Origin: Agriterribacter humi
Lineage (GTDB): Bacteria > Bacteroidota > Bacteroidia > Chitinophagales > Chitinophagaceae
Length of the DNA: 64,000 nucleotides
Direction of reading: 5' to 3'
Assembly: GCF_009192765.1 (NCBI RefSeq)
Contig: NZ_VOHQ01000006.1
Coordinates: 62,001 to 126,000, forward strand
The stretch's first letter is position 1; each line of letters starts with the position of its first letter. The translations under genes and the position numbers were made by a program. A model generated the notes under the pieces. The model saw nothing but the letters and a program-made list of their open reading frames with translations. It did not search any database and was not told where the DNA came from. Below, in pieces: positions 7,202-15,431 of the stretch.

Positions 7202-8758
7202 TCACCTTTTCTTTGTACCCGTTGCCGTCTTGTACTTTTCCCGCATAATTTCCTGCACCGGCACATTTTTAATCTTACTTTCGAGCCACGAAATAATATC
7301 CAAATACATGAAGGAGCGGCTTTCGAGCGGGTTGTCTTTGTATTTTTCTAACTTTGCTTTTAGCGCGATAAATGCAGCTTTAACCTGCTTCTTATCCAGA
7401 TGAAATGATTTTCTCAGGAAGCGGAAAATCTCTTCCTCCACCACGCTCAGGTTCTGCATTTTAGCCATAAAGCGGTACACCGACTTCACTAAGTATTCTA
7501 ACAGGTCGTAATTGCCCAGTTCGTAGTGCGCGATAAGATGCAATAACCTGGAATAACATTGCAGGTCTGTACGCAGGTCTACTTTCCAGTTGATAATACG
7601 GTTAAGATATTCAATGGCTTTTTCATTGTCACCGCTGCCAAAGTACAGGCAGGCTATTTTATAGTAGAATACTAAAATGCGGTGCCGGTCCATCTTTAAC
7701 CTGAATTCCCCGATCTTCTCTTCAATTTCAGGAATGATCTTTAAGCCCGAAGTAAAGCTGCCTTCCAGGAAATGCTTATTGAGTTTTCCCGTATATAAAT
7801 AAATAAAAGATTGCACCCGGTTATTGTCGTTGCTGTTGGCCTGTTTGGAATGATAAAAATGTTCGAACTTATCAAGCACCATATTGAACTTGTCGTAGTT
7901 CTGCAATACAAAATGGGCATTCAGCAAATTGTGCAGGCCTTTAATATACAAGGGGGTGTCTACTTTTTTCATCAAAGGTTCCTGTTCAAAAGCATCTACC
8001 CATTTCTGGCAATAGCGATAATACATGAGCAGGTCCTGCAAAATAAACCCGTACCAGCAATAACTTTCATAGAGATAATGCTTTTCATAAAAACCACTAT
8101 ACAGGCCGGCGGCCGCCGGGAGATTGGATTCAAAAAAAGCTTTGATCGCCATCCTGTCCTTACCATCGCGGGCATGCCCAAGATTGATATACCAACTGTA
8201 TAATTGAAGGGAAAGATTGGACAGCCTGTTCATCATGGTGAGCTTATCACCGGCTTCTTCTACATCTTTTGCCAGTGTTTCCGCCCTGTTTTCCATGCTG
8301 CGGGTAATGTACAACGCCTCAATTTTCTTTTCAAAAATCAATGCCTGCAGCCTGTAGGTAAGCTGGTGTTGCTCTTTGGCATATTCCTTTACGCGGTCTA
8401 AGGTTTTTAAACTTTGGAGATAAAGCCCTTTGTCGTAAAGAATCCGGGAATAGTCCATTAATTCATGCAACTGGAGCTGGATGTTATTGTCATCTTTCAA
8501 TATCCGGAGGCTGGCCAGTATTTGGCGGTAAAGGTGCGATTTAAGGTTGGAGAGTTGCTGCTTCTTAATGTCTGTATTGCGTTTTAACAGCGACTCCTCG
8601 TCGTAATCCTCCAGCTTATCTAATGCATCGAACAATTGAACGGTTTTCATATCTGAACTGGTGGCATTCCGTTGCACAAAAAGCTTAAAATTCCGCTTTT
8701 CAGCCTTTTCTAGGGATTTAATCAACTGGAACAGTTCGTCTGTAGATCGTTTGGGCAT
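7202..8758 (-). CDS. Conserved all-helical protein of unknown function (TPR-like)
   Basis: 518 residues from ATG 8758 (an upstream TTG at 8767 would add three). No signal peptide or membrane segment is present, so it is probably cytoplasmic. The sequence is a succession of amphipathic helices rich in Leu, Tyr, Lys and Asp. Helix pairs such as YDKGLYLQSLKTLDRVKEYA and FGSGDNEKAIEYLNRIINW look like tetratricopeptide-type repeats. The N-terminus (MPKRSTDELFQLIKSLEKAEKRNFKLF) is distinctive. I recall proteins of this length and start in Bacteroidota but know of no assigned function. It is divergent from leuA with 214 bases between. Downstream (about 7120-7198) there is only a short unexplained stretch. 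Confidence 0.8.
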   Translation of the reverse strand: MPKRSTDELFQLIKSLEKAEKRNFKLFVQRNATSSDMKTVQLFDALDKLEDYDEESLLKRNTDIKKQQLSNLKSHLYRQILASLRILKDDNNIQLQLHELMDYSRILYDKGLYLQSLKTLDRVKEYAKEQHQLTYRLQALIFEKKIEALYITRSMENRAETLAKDVEEAGDKLTMMNRLSNLSLQLYSWYINLGHARDGKDRMAIKAFFESNLPAAAGLYSGFYEKHYLYESYCWYGFILQDLLMYYRYCQKWVDAFEQEPLMKKVDTPLYIKGLHNLLNAHFVLQNYDKFNMVLDKFEHFYHSKQANSNDNNRVQSFIYLYTGKLNKHFLEGSFTSGLKIIPEIEEKIGEFRLKMDRHRILVFYYKIACLYFGSGDNEKAIEYLNRIINWKVDLRTDLQCYSRLLHLIAHYELGNYDLLEYLVKSVYRFMAKMQNLSVVEEEIFRFLRKSFHLDKKQVKAAFIALKAKLEKYKDNPLESRSFMYLDIISWLESKIKNVPVQEIMREKYKTATGTKKR

Positions 8759-8817
8759 CGTAATCAAATTTCTTTAAAACCCTTAACCATAAAGGTTTTT
8801 AACAAAAAAACACCGGC

Positions 8818-8846
8818 TTGCACAGCGTAATATAATGTTTAATTTG
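8818..8846 (+). promoter_or_regulatory. Possible leuA promoter
   Basis: TTG at 8818-8820, an 18-base spacer and TTAATTTG at 8839-8846 (seven of eight to TAnnTTTG) would start transcription near 8853, giving a roughly 120-base leuA leader. It is a weak match; there is no other better candidate in the 214-base divergent gap. Confidence 0.3.
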
Positions 8847-8883
8847 GTTTTATTCCTTTGTTATCAACCACTACATTCGTGAC

Positions 8884-8906
8884 CGGATAGCAAATATCCG
8901 ATTTTT
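8884..8906 (+). terminator. Hairpin plus T-run in the leuA 5' leader
   Basis: CGGATA (8884-8889), loop GCAAA and TATCCG (8895-8900) are followed by ATTTTT. The 6-bp stem with a short T-run resembles a weak intrinsic terminator lying 66 bases before the leuA start. It could be an attenuator-like element or chance. Confidence 0.35.
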
Positions 8907-8972
8907 AATAAAACAGTTATATGAAGTAATTGCCTTTTACGGTGGGCTGATTTGATCATCTAAAATCCATCT

Positions 8973-10142
8973 ATGTCTCAAAACAAGATTTATATTTTTG
9001 ATACGACGCTGCGCGACGGCGAGCAGGTTCCCGGATGCAAATTGAATGCAACTGAAAAGATAGAACTGGCGCTTGCTCTTGAAAATCTTGGAGTGGATAT
9101 TATTGAAGCGGGATTCCCTGTTTCCAGTCCCGGCGATTTTGAATCGGTGCGTAATATATCGGCTGTTATTAAAGATGCAACCGTTTGCGGTTTAACCCGC
9201 GCCATAAAAAAGGATATTGAGGTAGCAGCAGAAGCATTGCAGGGTGCTAAACGCCCCCGCATTCATACCGGAATCGGGGTTTCTGATCTGCACATCGCCA
9301 CCAAGTTTAATTCTAATAAGGAAGACATTCTGGCACGTGCTGTGGAAGCTGTAAAATTTGCCCGCAATTTTGTGGATGATGTGGAGTTTTATGGGGAAGA
9401 TGCCGGTCGTGCAGAATTGGGTTTCCTGGCCAGGGTGGTGGAAGCTGTTATTAATGCCGGTGCAACAGTTGTAAATATTCCCGACACTACGGGCTATTGT
9501 CTTCCACACCAGTATGGCGAGAAGATTGCCTACCTGGTGAATAATGTGCCCAATATTGATAAAGCCATTCTTTCCTGCCATTGTCACAACGATCTTGGGC
9601 TGGCAACAGCCAACTCCATTGCCGGTGTAATAAATGGTGCAAGGCAAATTGAGTGTACCATTAACGGCCTGGGTGAAAGGGCTGGCAACACTTCTCTTGA
9701 AGAAGTAGTGATGATCATTAAGCAGCACGAATCATTGGGTTTATATACAGATGTTAAAGCCGAACAACTTAACCCGATGAGCCGTTTGGTGGCCGATACC
9801 ATGCGGATGCCGGTGCAGCCTAACAAGGCTATTGTGGGCAGTAATGCTTTTGCGCATTCTTCGGGTATACACCAGGATGGATTTTTGAAGAATGCAGAAA
9901 ATTATGAGATCATCCGGCCGGAAGAAGTGGGAGCAGACAGTTCAAAGATCGTTTTAACAGCCAGAAGCGGGCGGTCCGCCCTGGCGCACCGTTTTCAAAA
10001 ATTGGGGTACAATTTTAACCGCAATGATATTGATGTATTGTACCAGGCCTTTCTTAAGGTTGCCGATGTAAAAAAAGAAGTGGGGGACGAGGATCTGAAT
10101 GCATTGGCGGCCAATAATCATCCGGAAGTAGCCATTGCATAA
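8973..10142 (+). CDS. leuA: 2-isopropylmalate synthase (short form lacking the C-terminal regulatory domain)
   Basis: 389 residues with the HMGL-like TIM barrel: [12 protein letters not shown] at residues 9-20 carries the metal/substrate site, and [14 protein letters not shown] near residue 207 holds the metal-binding His pair. [13 protein letters not shown] and [13 protein letters not shown] are the usual IPMS signatures. It condenses acetyl-CoA with 2-oxoisovalerate, the first step of leucine synthesis. Typical bacterial LeuA is about 510 residues with a C-terminal LeuA-dimer domain for leucine feedback. Here the protein ends soon after the subdomain, with no sign of a frameshift, since TAA is followed by non-coding sequence. 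First gene of the leuACDB group. The homologues homocitrate and citramalate synthase are less likely given leuC/D/B next door. Confidence 0.93.
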   Translation: MSQNKIYIFDTTLRDGEQVPGCKLNATEKIELALALENLGVDIIEAGFPVSSPGDFESVRNISAVIKDATVCGLTRAIKKDIEVAAEALQGAKRPRIHTGIGVSDLHIATKFNSNKEDILARAVEAVKFARNFVDDVEFYGEDAGRAELGFLARVVEAVINAGATVVNIPDTTGYCLPHQYGEKIAYLVNNVPNIDKAILSCHCHNDLGLATANSIAGVINGARQIECTINGLGERAGNTSLEEVVMIIKQHESLGLYTDVKAEQLNPMSRLVADTMRMPVQPNKAIVGSNAFAHSSGIHQDGFLKNAENYEIIRPEEVGADSSKIVLTARSGRSALAHRFQKLGYNFNRNDIDVLYQAFLKVADVKKEVGDEDLNALAANNHPEVAIA

Positions 10143-10182
10143 TAAGCAGATGTTTTCTCATGTTGCGTTAAGCACTCTGGTT

Positions 10183-10211
10183 AGCGTGACGCTCAGGCGT
10201 CACGCTTCTTT
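10183..10211 (+). terminator. Intercistronic hairpin between leuA and leuC
   Basis: AGCGTGACGC (10183-10192), loop TCAG and GCGTCACGCT (10197-10206) make a perfect 10-bp stem followed by TCTTT. It could be a partial terminator, an mRNA-stability hairpin or a small palindromic repeat. It ends 12 bases before the leuC start. Confidence 0.55.
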
Positions 10212-10222
10212 AAAAAAGAAAG

Positions 10223-11620
10223 ATGGGTAAGACTTTATTCGATAAGATTTGGGACAGGCACGTGGTAAAAACCATTGCCGGTGGGCCTTCGGTGTTGTAT
10301 ATTGATAAACATTTTATTCATGAAGTAACCAGTCCGCAGGCTTTTAAAGGATTACAGCAAAGAGGACTTAAAGTATTTCGGCCCGGGCAGGTGGTGGCCA
10401 CTGCAGATCATAATGTACCTACCTTAAATCAGCATCTTCCTATTAAAGAAGAATTATCGCGCATACAGGTAGAGCAGTTAAAAAAGAATTGCGCTGAATT
10501 TGGTATTGAATTATACGGATTAGGGCATCCCTACCAGGGCATTGTTCATGTAATTGGCCCCGAGCTGGGCATTACGCAGCCCGGGATGACTATAGTATGC
10601 GGCGACAGTCATACCTCAACGCACGGCGCTTTCGGCACTATTGCTTTTGGTATTGGTACCAGCGAAGTAGAAATGGTGCTGGCTACCCAATGCCTTATGC
10701 ATACAAAGCCTAAGCTGATGCGTATTACTGTAGACGGGGAATTGAATAAAGGTGTAGTGTCAAAAGATATTATCCTCTATATCATTGCTCAAATTTCTGC
10801 CAGCGGCGCCACCGGTTATGCCGTGGAATATGCCGGCTCTGCCATACGGAATTTGTCTATGGAAGCCCGTATGACCATTTGCAATATGAGCATTGAAATG
10901 GGTGCACGTTGTGGTATGATCGCTCCAGATGAAACTGCGTTTGCTTATATAAAAGATAAGGAATTTGCGCCGCAGGGTGATGCCTGGGGGAAAGCAGTAA
11001 ATACCTGGAGAACTTTATACAGTGATGCCGATGCGGTATTTGATAAAGAGCTGCATATAAGCGCTGAAAATATTGAACCGATGATCACCTATGGTACCAA
11101 TCCCGGTATGGGTATAGGCATAACGGGTCATGTGCCGGCTTTGGGTGAGATTGATGAAAGAGAAAAACCTTCTTTTGAAAAATCGCTCCTGTATATGGGA
11201 TTAACTCCCGGCGAAAATATTAAAGGTAAAAAAGTAGATTATGTATTTATAGGAAGCTGCACCAACAGCCGTATTGAGGATCTGAGAATGGTGGCTGCAT
11301 TTGTAAAAGGGAAAAAGAAAGCCGGCAATGTAGAGGTATGGGTGGTGCCGGGAAGCAAGCAGGTAGAAAAACAGGCCATTGAAGAAGGGATCAATAAAGT
11401 GTTTGAAGACGCCGGATTTGTATTAAGGCAGCCCGGATGTTCGGCATGCCTGGGTATGAATGAAGATAAAATTCCCGCCGGAAAATACTGTATCTCAACT
11501 TCCAACAGGAATTTTGAAGGAAGGCAGGGACCCAATGCCAGAACATTGCTGGCAAGTCCTTTAACTGCCGCCGCGGCCGCTATAACGGGTGAAGTAACGG
11601 ACGTAAGGGAATTGATTTAA
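10223..11620 (+). CDS. leuC: 3-isopropylmalate dehydratase large subunit
   Basis: 465 residues, aconitase-family large subunit. Three cysteines that ligate the 4Fe-4S cluster are visible: one in [13 protein letters not shown] near residue 346 and two in [11 protein letters not shown] near residue 406. [12 protein letters not shown] near residue 129 is a family signature. With LeuD it isomerises 2-isopropylmalate to 3-isopropylmalate in the cytoplasm. The length matches the usual 465-470. The start ATG 10223 follows an AAAGAAAG purine stretch. The upstream hairpin at 10183-10206 may tune its level relative to leuA. Confidence 0.96.
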   Translation: MGKTLFDKIWDRHVVKTIAGGPSVLYIDKHFIHEVTSPQAFKGLQQRGLKVFRPGQVVATADHNVPTLNQHLPIKEELSRIQVEQLKKNCAEFGIELYGLGHPYQGIVHVIGPELGITQPGMTIVCGDSHTSTHGAFGTIAFGIGTSEVEMVLATQCLMHTKPKLMRITVDGELNKGVVSKDIILYIIAQISASGATGYAVEYAGSAIRNLSMEARMTICNMSIEMGARCGMIAPDETAFAYIKDKEFAPQGDAWGKAVNTWRTLYSDADAVFDKELHISAENIEPMITYGTNPGMGIGITGHVPALGEIDEREKPSFEKSLLYMGLTPGENIKGKKVDYVFIGSCTNSRIEDLRMVAAFVKGKKKAGNVEVWVVPGSKQVEKQAIEEGINKVFEDAGFVLRQPGCSACLGMNEDKIPAGKYCISTSNRNFEGRQGPNARTLLASPLTAAAAAITGEVTDVRELI

Positions 11621-11655
11621 TTTCAAATTTGAAATTTGAAATCTCAAATTTAAAC

Positions 11656-12252
11656 ATGGGCAAATCAATCAATATAATACAAAGCAGGGCTGTTCCTTTA
11701 ACAATAGAAAACATTGATACGGATCAGATTATTCCCGCCCGCTTTTTAAAAGCTACCAGCAGGGATGGCTTTGGGAAAAATTTATTCCGCGACTGGCGTT
11801 ATGAGAATGGGGATGAACAAAAGCCAAAAGCCGGTTTTCCTTTAAATAATCCTGCGTATAGTGGGAAAATTTTGGTAGCCGCAAAAAATTTTGGATGTGG
11901 CTCCAGCAGGGAACACGCTGCATGGGCTATTAAAGATTATGGATTTGATGTGGTAGTGAGCAGTTTCTTTGCGGATATTTTTAAGAACAACGCCTTAAAT
12001 AATTTTCTCCTGCCTGTGCTGGTATCAGAAAATTTTCTTCAGCAGCTATTTGATGAAGTACAAAAGGATCCGTCAACCGTATTGGAAGTAAATCTCGAAG
12101 ATCAATATATAAAAATCGCATCAACAGGAGCAAAGGAATCATTTGATATTAACAGCTATAAAAAAACCTGCCTGTTGAACGGTTACGATGATATAGACTA
12201 TTTACTAAACATGAAACCTGAGATTGAAAAGTTTGAAAAGCAGTATGCATAA
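11656..12252 (+). CDS. leuD: 3-isopropylmalate dehydratase small subunit
   Basis: 198 residues, the swivelling small subunit that pairs with LeuC. Motifs: [15 protein letters not shown] near the N-terminus and [15 protein letters not shown] in the middle. I start at ATG 11656 (MGKSINIIQ) because the open frame upstream (TTG 11629) runs through the repeat-like TTTGAAATTTGAAAT sequence that forms the 35-base leuC-leuD gap. The length matches the family (about 200). Followed by leuB after 41 bases on the same strand. Confidence 0.95.
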   Translation: MGKSINIIQSRAVPLTIENIDTDQIIPARFLKATSRDGFGKNLFRDWRYENGDEQKPKAGFPLNNPAYSGKILVAAKNFGCGSSREHAAWAIKDYGFDVVVSSFFADIFKNNALNNFLLPVLVSENFLQQLFDEVQKDPSTVLEVNLEDQYIKIASTGAKESFDINSYKKTCLLNGYDDIDYLLNMKPEIEKFEKQYA

Positions 12253-12293
12253 TTAATTCATGCGTAATCCTCCGTACCCCTGAACTAAAGTGT

Positions 12294-13409
12294 ATGAAAA
12301 AAAAGATAGCAGTCATTTTTGGAGATGGCATTGGACCAGAAGTAACGCAGCAATCCATAAATATTCTTGATGCTGTTGCTAAAACATTCTCACATGAGTT
12401 TGAATATACGTATTGCCTGATGGGAGCAGATGCCATTGACAAAACAGGTAATCCATTACCCGATGAAACCATAGAAACCTGCCTGAACAGTGATGCTGTA
12501 TTATTTGGGGCCATAGGACATCCCAAATATGATAATGATCCGGCAGCGAAAGTGCGTCCCGAACAGGGTTTATTAAAACTGAGGAAAACTTTGCAGTTGT
12601 ACGCCAATATCCGCCCGGTTACCACTTACCCCTCTTTGCAGCATTTGTCGCCTCTGAAATCAAAAAATCTGGAAGGGGTTGATTTTGTTATTTTTCGTGA
12701 GCTCACCGGCGGTATTTATTTCGGAAAAAAGGAAACGAACGAAGAACAAACGCAGGCATCAGACGATTGTGTATACACCCGAAGCGAAATTGAACGTATA
12801 AGCCATCTTGCTTTTCAATATGCGCAGCAGCGCCGAAAAAAGCTAACACTTGTTGATAAAGCCAATGTGCTGGAAACTTCAAGATTATGGCGGAAAGTTG
12901 TGCAGGAACTGGCAGGTCAGTACAATGATGTGGCGGTGGATTATATGTTTGTTGATAATGCTGCTATGCAGATCATCATCAACCCCAAACAATTTGATGT
13001 GATATTAACGGAAAACATGTTTGGCGATATCATCAGCGATGAGTCAAGTGTAATTGCCGGATCGCTGGGGCTATTGCCTTCGGCATCGGTTGGGAATGGT
13101 GTTGCTTTATTTGAACCTATCCATGGTTCTTATCCGCAGGCAGCCGGTAAAGACATTGCTAATCCGTTGGGATCCGTCTTATCGGCAGCTATGTTGCTGG
13201 ATCACTTTAACCTGAAAGCAGAAGCTGCATTGGTACGGGAAGCGGTAGACTGGACACTGAAGCACAATTTTGTAACCAAAGATATTGACCCGGTAAACTT
13301 TTATTTAACCAGTACCATTGGCGAGCTGATATGTGAATATGTAAGCAATAAAGTGCCGGGAGAGGAACATGAATCCGATATGGAATTGAGAAGGTCAACG
13401 ATAATATAA
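12294..13409 (+). CDS. leuB: 3-isopropylmalate dehydrogenase
   Basis: 371 residues, isocitrate/isopropylmalate dehydrogenase family. The N-terminus KIAVIFGDGIGPEV is diagnostic. LYANIRPV carries substrate-binding Arg, and DFVIFRELTGGIYFG, then TLVDKANVLETSRLWR and NMFGDIISDESSVIAGSLGLLPSA, contain the metal aspartates. HGSYPQAAGKDIANP is the NAD-binding loop. It oxidises and decarboxylates 3-isopropylmalate to 2-oxoisocaproate. It is the last gene of leuACDB; a hairpin at 13430-13445 follows before the separate ilv promoter. Confidence 0.96.
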   Translation: MKKKIAVIFGDGIGPEVTQQSINILDAVAKTFSHEFEYTYCLMGADAIDKTGNPLPDETIETCLNSDAVLFGAIGHPKYDNDPAAKVRPEQGLLKLRKTLQLYANIRPVTTYPSLQHLSPLKSKNLEGVDFVIFRELTGGIYFGKKETNEEQTQASDDCVYTRSEIERISHLAFQYAQQRRKKLTLVDKANVLETSRLWRKVVQELAGQYNDVAVDYMFVDNAAMQIIINPKQFDVILTENMFGDIISDESSVIAGSLGLLPSASVGNGVALFEPIHGSYPQAAGKDIANPLGSVLSAAMLLDHFNLKAEAALVREAVDWTLKHNFVTKDIDPVNFYLTSTIGELICEYVSNKVPGEEHESDMELRRSTII

Positions 13410-13429
13410 AATTTCAAATCTCAAATCTG

Positions 13430-13445
13430 CCTGTCGGCAGACAGG
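13430..13445 (+). terminator. Hairpin after leuB
   Basis: CCTGTC, loop GGCA, GACAGG, then TTTAAAATTT. The 6-bp GC-rich stem followed by an AT stretch may end leuACDB transcription, though the T-run is short. The sequence also resembles the palindromic CCTGCCTGNCGGCAG elements common in Bacteroidota. Confidence 0.45.
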
Positions 13446-13464
13446 TTTAAAATTTAAATAGTTC

Positions 13465-13495
13465 TTTGTTTTTTTTAATAGCGGGTGTATATTCG
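13465..13495 (+). promoter_or_regulatory. Promoter of the ilvDBNCA operon
   Basis: TTTG at 13465-13468, a 19-base spacer and TATATTCG at 13488-13495 (seven of eight to TAnnTTTG). Transcription would start near 13502, about a dozen bases before the leader peptide ATG at 13514, so the leader RNA would begin with the attenuator module. Confidence 0.5.
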
Positions 13496-13513
13496 CATTA
13501 TACAAATTAGAGT

Positions 13514-13612
13514 ATGGGAACAATCAGGAGATATAATTTTGTTGACGCGGTTATCATTATCGTCGTTGTCATTATTATTCCTGCAATGCATGGAGGCGGA
13601 ATTTGTATGTAA
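13514..13612 (+). CDS. ilv leader peptide (Ile/Val-rich attenuator ORF)
   Basis: A 32-codon ORF, ATG 13514 to TAA 13610-13612. Residues 10-23 read VDAVIIIVVVIIIP: ten consecutive Ile/Val codons (13550-13579: gtt atc att atc gtc gtt gtc att att att). These are two of the three products of the downstream ilv genes. The ORF ends 26 bases before a strong terminator hairpin (13639-13664). GGAGGCGG at 13592-13599, inside the last codons, is perfectly complementary to CCGCCTCC at 13640-13647 in the terminator's 5' arm. A ribosome stalled on Ile/Val codons would leave this segment free to form the antiterminator; a ribosome reaching the stop would cover it. The ATG lacks a clear Shine-Dalgarno, as is normal in Bacteroidota. 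An overlapping Leu/Ser-rich frame without its own ATG is less likely. Confidence 0.75.
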   Translation: MGTIRRYNFVDAVIIIVVVIIIPAMHGGGICM

Positions 13613-13638
13613 AACGATAAATACAGTATACAATATAC

Positions 13639-13664
13639 CCCGCCTCCGCAAGGCGGGTTTTTTT
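13639..13664 (+). terminator. Attenuator terminator upstream of ilvD
   Basis: CCCGCCT (13639-13645), loop CCGCA and AGGCGGG (13651-13657) make a 7-bp GC-rich stem followed directly by seven T (13658-13664). It is a textbook intrinsic terminator, yet it lies only 40 bases before the ilvD start, which argues for conditional termination. The 5' arm is shared with the alternative pairing to 13592-13599; TGC/GCA flanks can extend that antiterminator across a two-base bulge. Confidence 0.8.
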
Positions 13665-13704
13665 ATGCATACAATACACACAAAAAGGATAAAATAAATA
13701 GCAG

Positions 13705-15402
13705 ATGAGCACAACAGATAAAAATATGGAGTTGAATAAATTTTCAAAAACAATTACACAGGATCCTACGCAGCCCGCTGCACAGGCTATGCTGTATGGT
13801 ATTGGGCTTACCGATGAGGATCTGAAAAAAGCGCAGGTTGGTGTTGCCAGTATGGGATGGGATGGTAATACCTGTAATATGCACCTCAATGACCTGGCGA
13901 AGATTGTAAAACAGGGCGTATGGGATAATGATATGGTGGGACTGATCTTCAACACCATTGGTGTAAGCGATGGCATCAGCAATGGTACGGATGGTATGCG
14001 GTATTCATTGGTTAGTCGTGATATTATCGCGGATAGTATTGAAGCGGTTTGCGGAGCTCAATATTATGATGGATTGATAGCATTGCCGGGTTGCGATAAA
14101 AATATGCCGGGAAGCATTATGGCGATGGGACGGCTGAACCGCCCGGCTATAATGGTATATGGCGGTACTATTGCACCGGGTCATTATAAGGGCCAGGATC
14201 TCAATATTGTTTCTTCATTTGAAGCATTGGGACAAAAAATTGCCGGCAACCTCAGCGAAGCAGATTTTAAAGGTATTGTAATGAACAGTTGTCCCGGTGC
14301 GGGGGCCTGTGGCGGTATGTATACGGCAAATACAATGGCATCGGCTATTGAAGCGCTGGGTATGAGCTTACCTTATTCATCTTCGAATCCTGCACTCAGT
14401 GAAGAAAAGAAAGCGGAATGTCTTGCTGCAGGTAAAGCTATCCGACTGCTGCTGGAAAAAGACATCAAACCTTCGGATATCATGACACGTAAAGCATTTG
14501 AAAATGCAATTACAGTGATTATGATAACAGGCGGAAGCACAAATGCGGTACTGCATTTTATTGCAATGGCAAAAAGTGTTGGCATTGAAATAACACAGGA
14601 TGATTTTCAGCGCATAAGCGATAAAACACCTGTGCTGGCTGATTTTAAACCTTCAGGGAAATACCTGATGCAGGATATGCATGAACATGGCGGTATTCCC
14701 GCGGTAATGAAATACCTGCTCGAAAAAGGCTTGTTGCACGGCGATTGCTTAACCGTAACCGGTAAAACCGTAGCAGAAAATTTAGCAGGTATTAAAAGTA
14801 TAGATTTTGAAACGCAGGATATTATTTACCCCCTGGAAAAACCCATTAAAAAAACGGGTCATCTTCAAATCCTTTATGGCAACCTGGCCGAAAAAGGAAG
14901 TGTAGCCAAGATCAGCGGCAAAGAAGGTGAACGTTTTGAAGGACCGGCAAGAGTATTTGACGGAGAGAAGAATTTGATTGCCGGACTTTCCAGCGGACGT
15001 GTTAAGCCCGGCGATGTCGTCGTCATTAAAAATGAGGGGCCAAAAGGCGCCCCGGGCATGCCCGAAATGCTAAAGCCAACAGGAGCTATCATTGGGGCGG
15101 GCTTAGGGAAATCGGTGGCGTTAATCACTGATGGAAGATTTAGCGGCGGTACGCATGGATTTGTCGTCGGACACATTACGCCTGAGGCTTACGAAGGCGG
15201 GTTAATAGGTTTGGTGGAAGAAGATGATATAATTGAGATAGATGCAACAAAAAACCTGCTCTCCTTAAAAGTAAGTAATGAAGAGATTGCACGGCGCAAA
15301 GCAGCCTGGAAAAAACCTGCATTGAAAGCTACCAAAGGTGTTTTATATAAATATGCTGTCAGTGTTAAGGATGCCAGCGAAGGTTGTGTAACGGATGAAT
15401 AA
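13705..15402 (+). CDS. ilvD: Dihydroxy-acid dehydratase
   Basis: 565 residues, IlvD/Edd family. Cysteines for the Fe-S cluster are seen in GNTCNMH (near 53), [10 protein letters not shown] (near 129) and [11 protein letters not shown] (near 196). [16 protein letters not shown] and [16 protein letters not shown] are further signatures. It dehydrates 2,3-dihydroxy-isovalerate and 2,3-dihydroxy-3-methylvalerate to the oxo-acids of Val and Ile. First gene of the ilvD-ilvB-ilvN-ilvC-ilvA operon, under the attenuator at 13465-13664. The length is the usual 555-570. Confidence 0.96.
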   Translation: MSTTDKNMELNKFSKTITQDPTQPAAQAMLYGIGLTDEDLKKAQVGVASMGWDGNTCNMHLNDLAKIVKQGVWDNDMVGLIFNTIGVSDGISNGTDGMRYSLVSRDIIADSIEAVCGAQYYDGLIALPGCDKNMPGSIMAMGRLNRPAIMVYGGTIAPGHYKGQDLNIVSSFEALGQKIAGNLSEADFKGIVMNSCPGAGACGGMYTANTMASAIEALGMSLPYSSSNPALSEEKKAECLAAGKAIRLLLEKDIKPSDIMTRKAFENAITVIMITGGSTNAVLHFIAMAKSVGIEITQDDFQRISDKTPVLADFKPSGKYLMQDMHEHGGIPAVMKYLLEKGLLHGDCLTVTGKTVAENLAGIKSIDFETQDIIYPLEKPIKKTGHLQILYGNLAEKGSVAKISGKEGERFEGPARVFDGEKNLIAGLSSGRVKPGDVVVIKNEGPKGAPGMPEMLKPTGAIIGAGLGKSVALITDGRFSGGTHGFVVGHITPEAYEGGLIGLVEEDDIIEIDATKNLLSLKVSNEEIARRKAAWKKPALKATKGVLYKYAVSVKDASEGCVTDE

Positions 15403-15431
15403 TAGTAAAAGATGAAGGGAGAAGAAAAAAT

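Noticed and set aside
9192-9728. 178-codon minus-strand frame inside leuA
   Set aside because: It is an antisense shadow of a clearly conserved gene, with no independent support.
10150-10229. 26-codon ORF with several Leu/Val codons before leuC
   Set aside because: It overlaps the hairpin on both arms and the leuC start, Leu codons are scattered, and no alternative pairing supports attenuation.
13485-13697. 70-codon frame overlapping the ilv leader, Leu/Ser-rich in part
   Set aside because: It has no ATG, runs straight through the terminator hairpin and T-run, and does not end before it. The ATG-initiated Ile/Val frame fits attenuation and the product pathway better.
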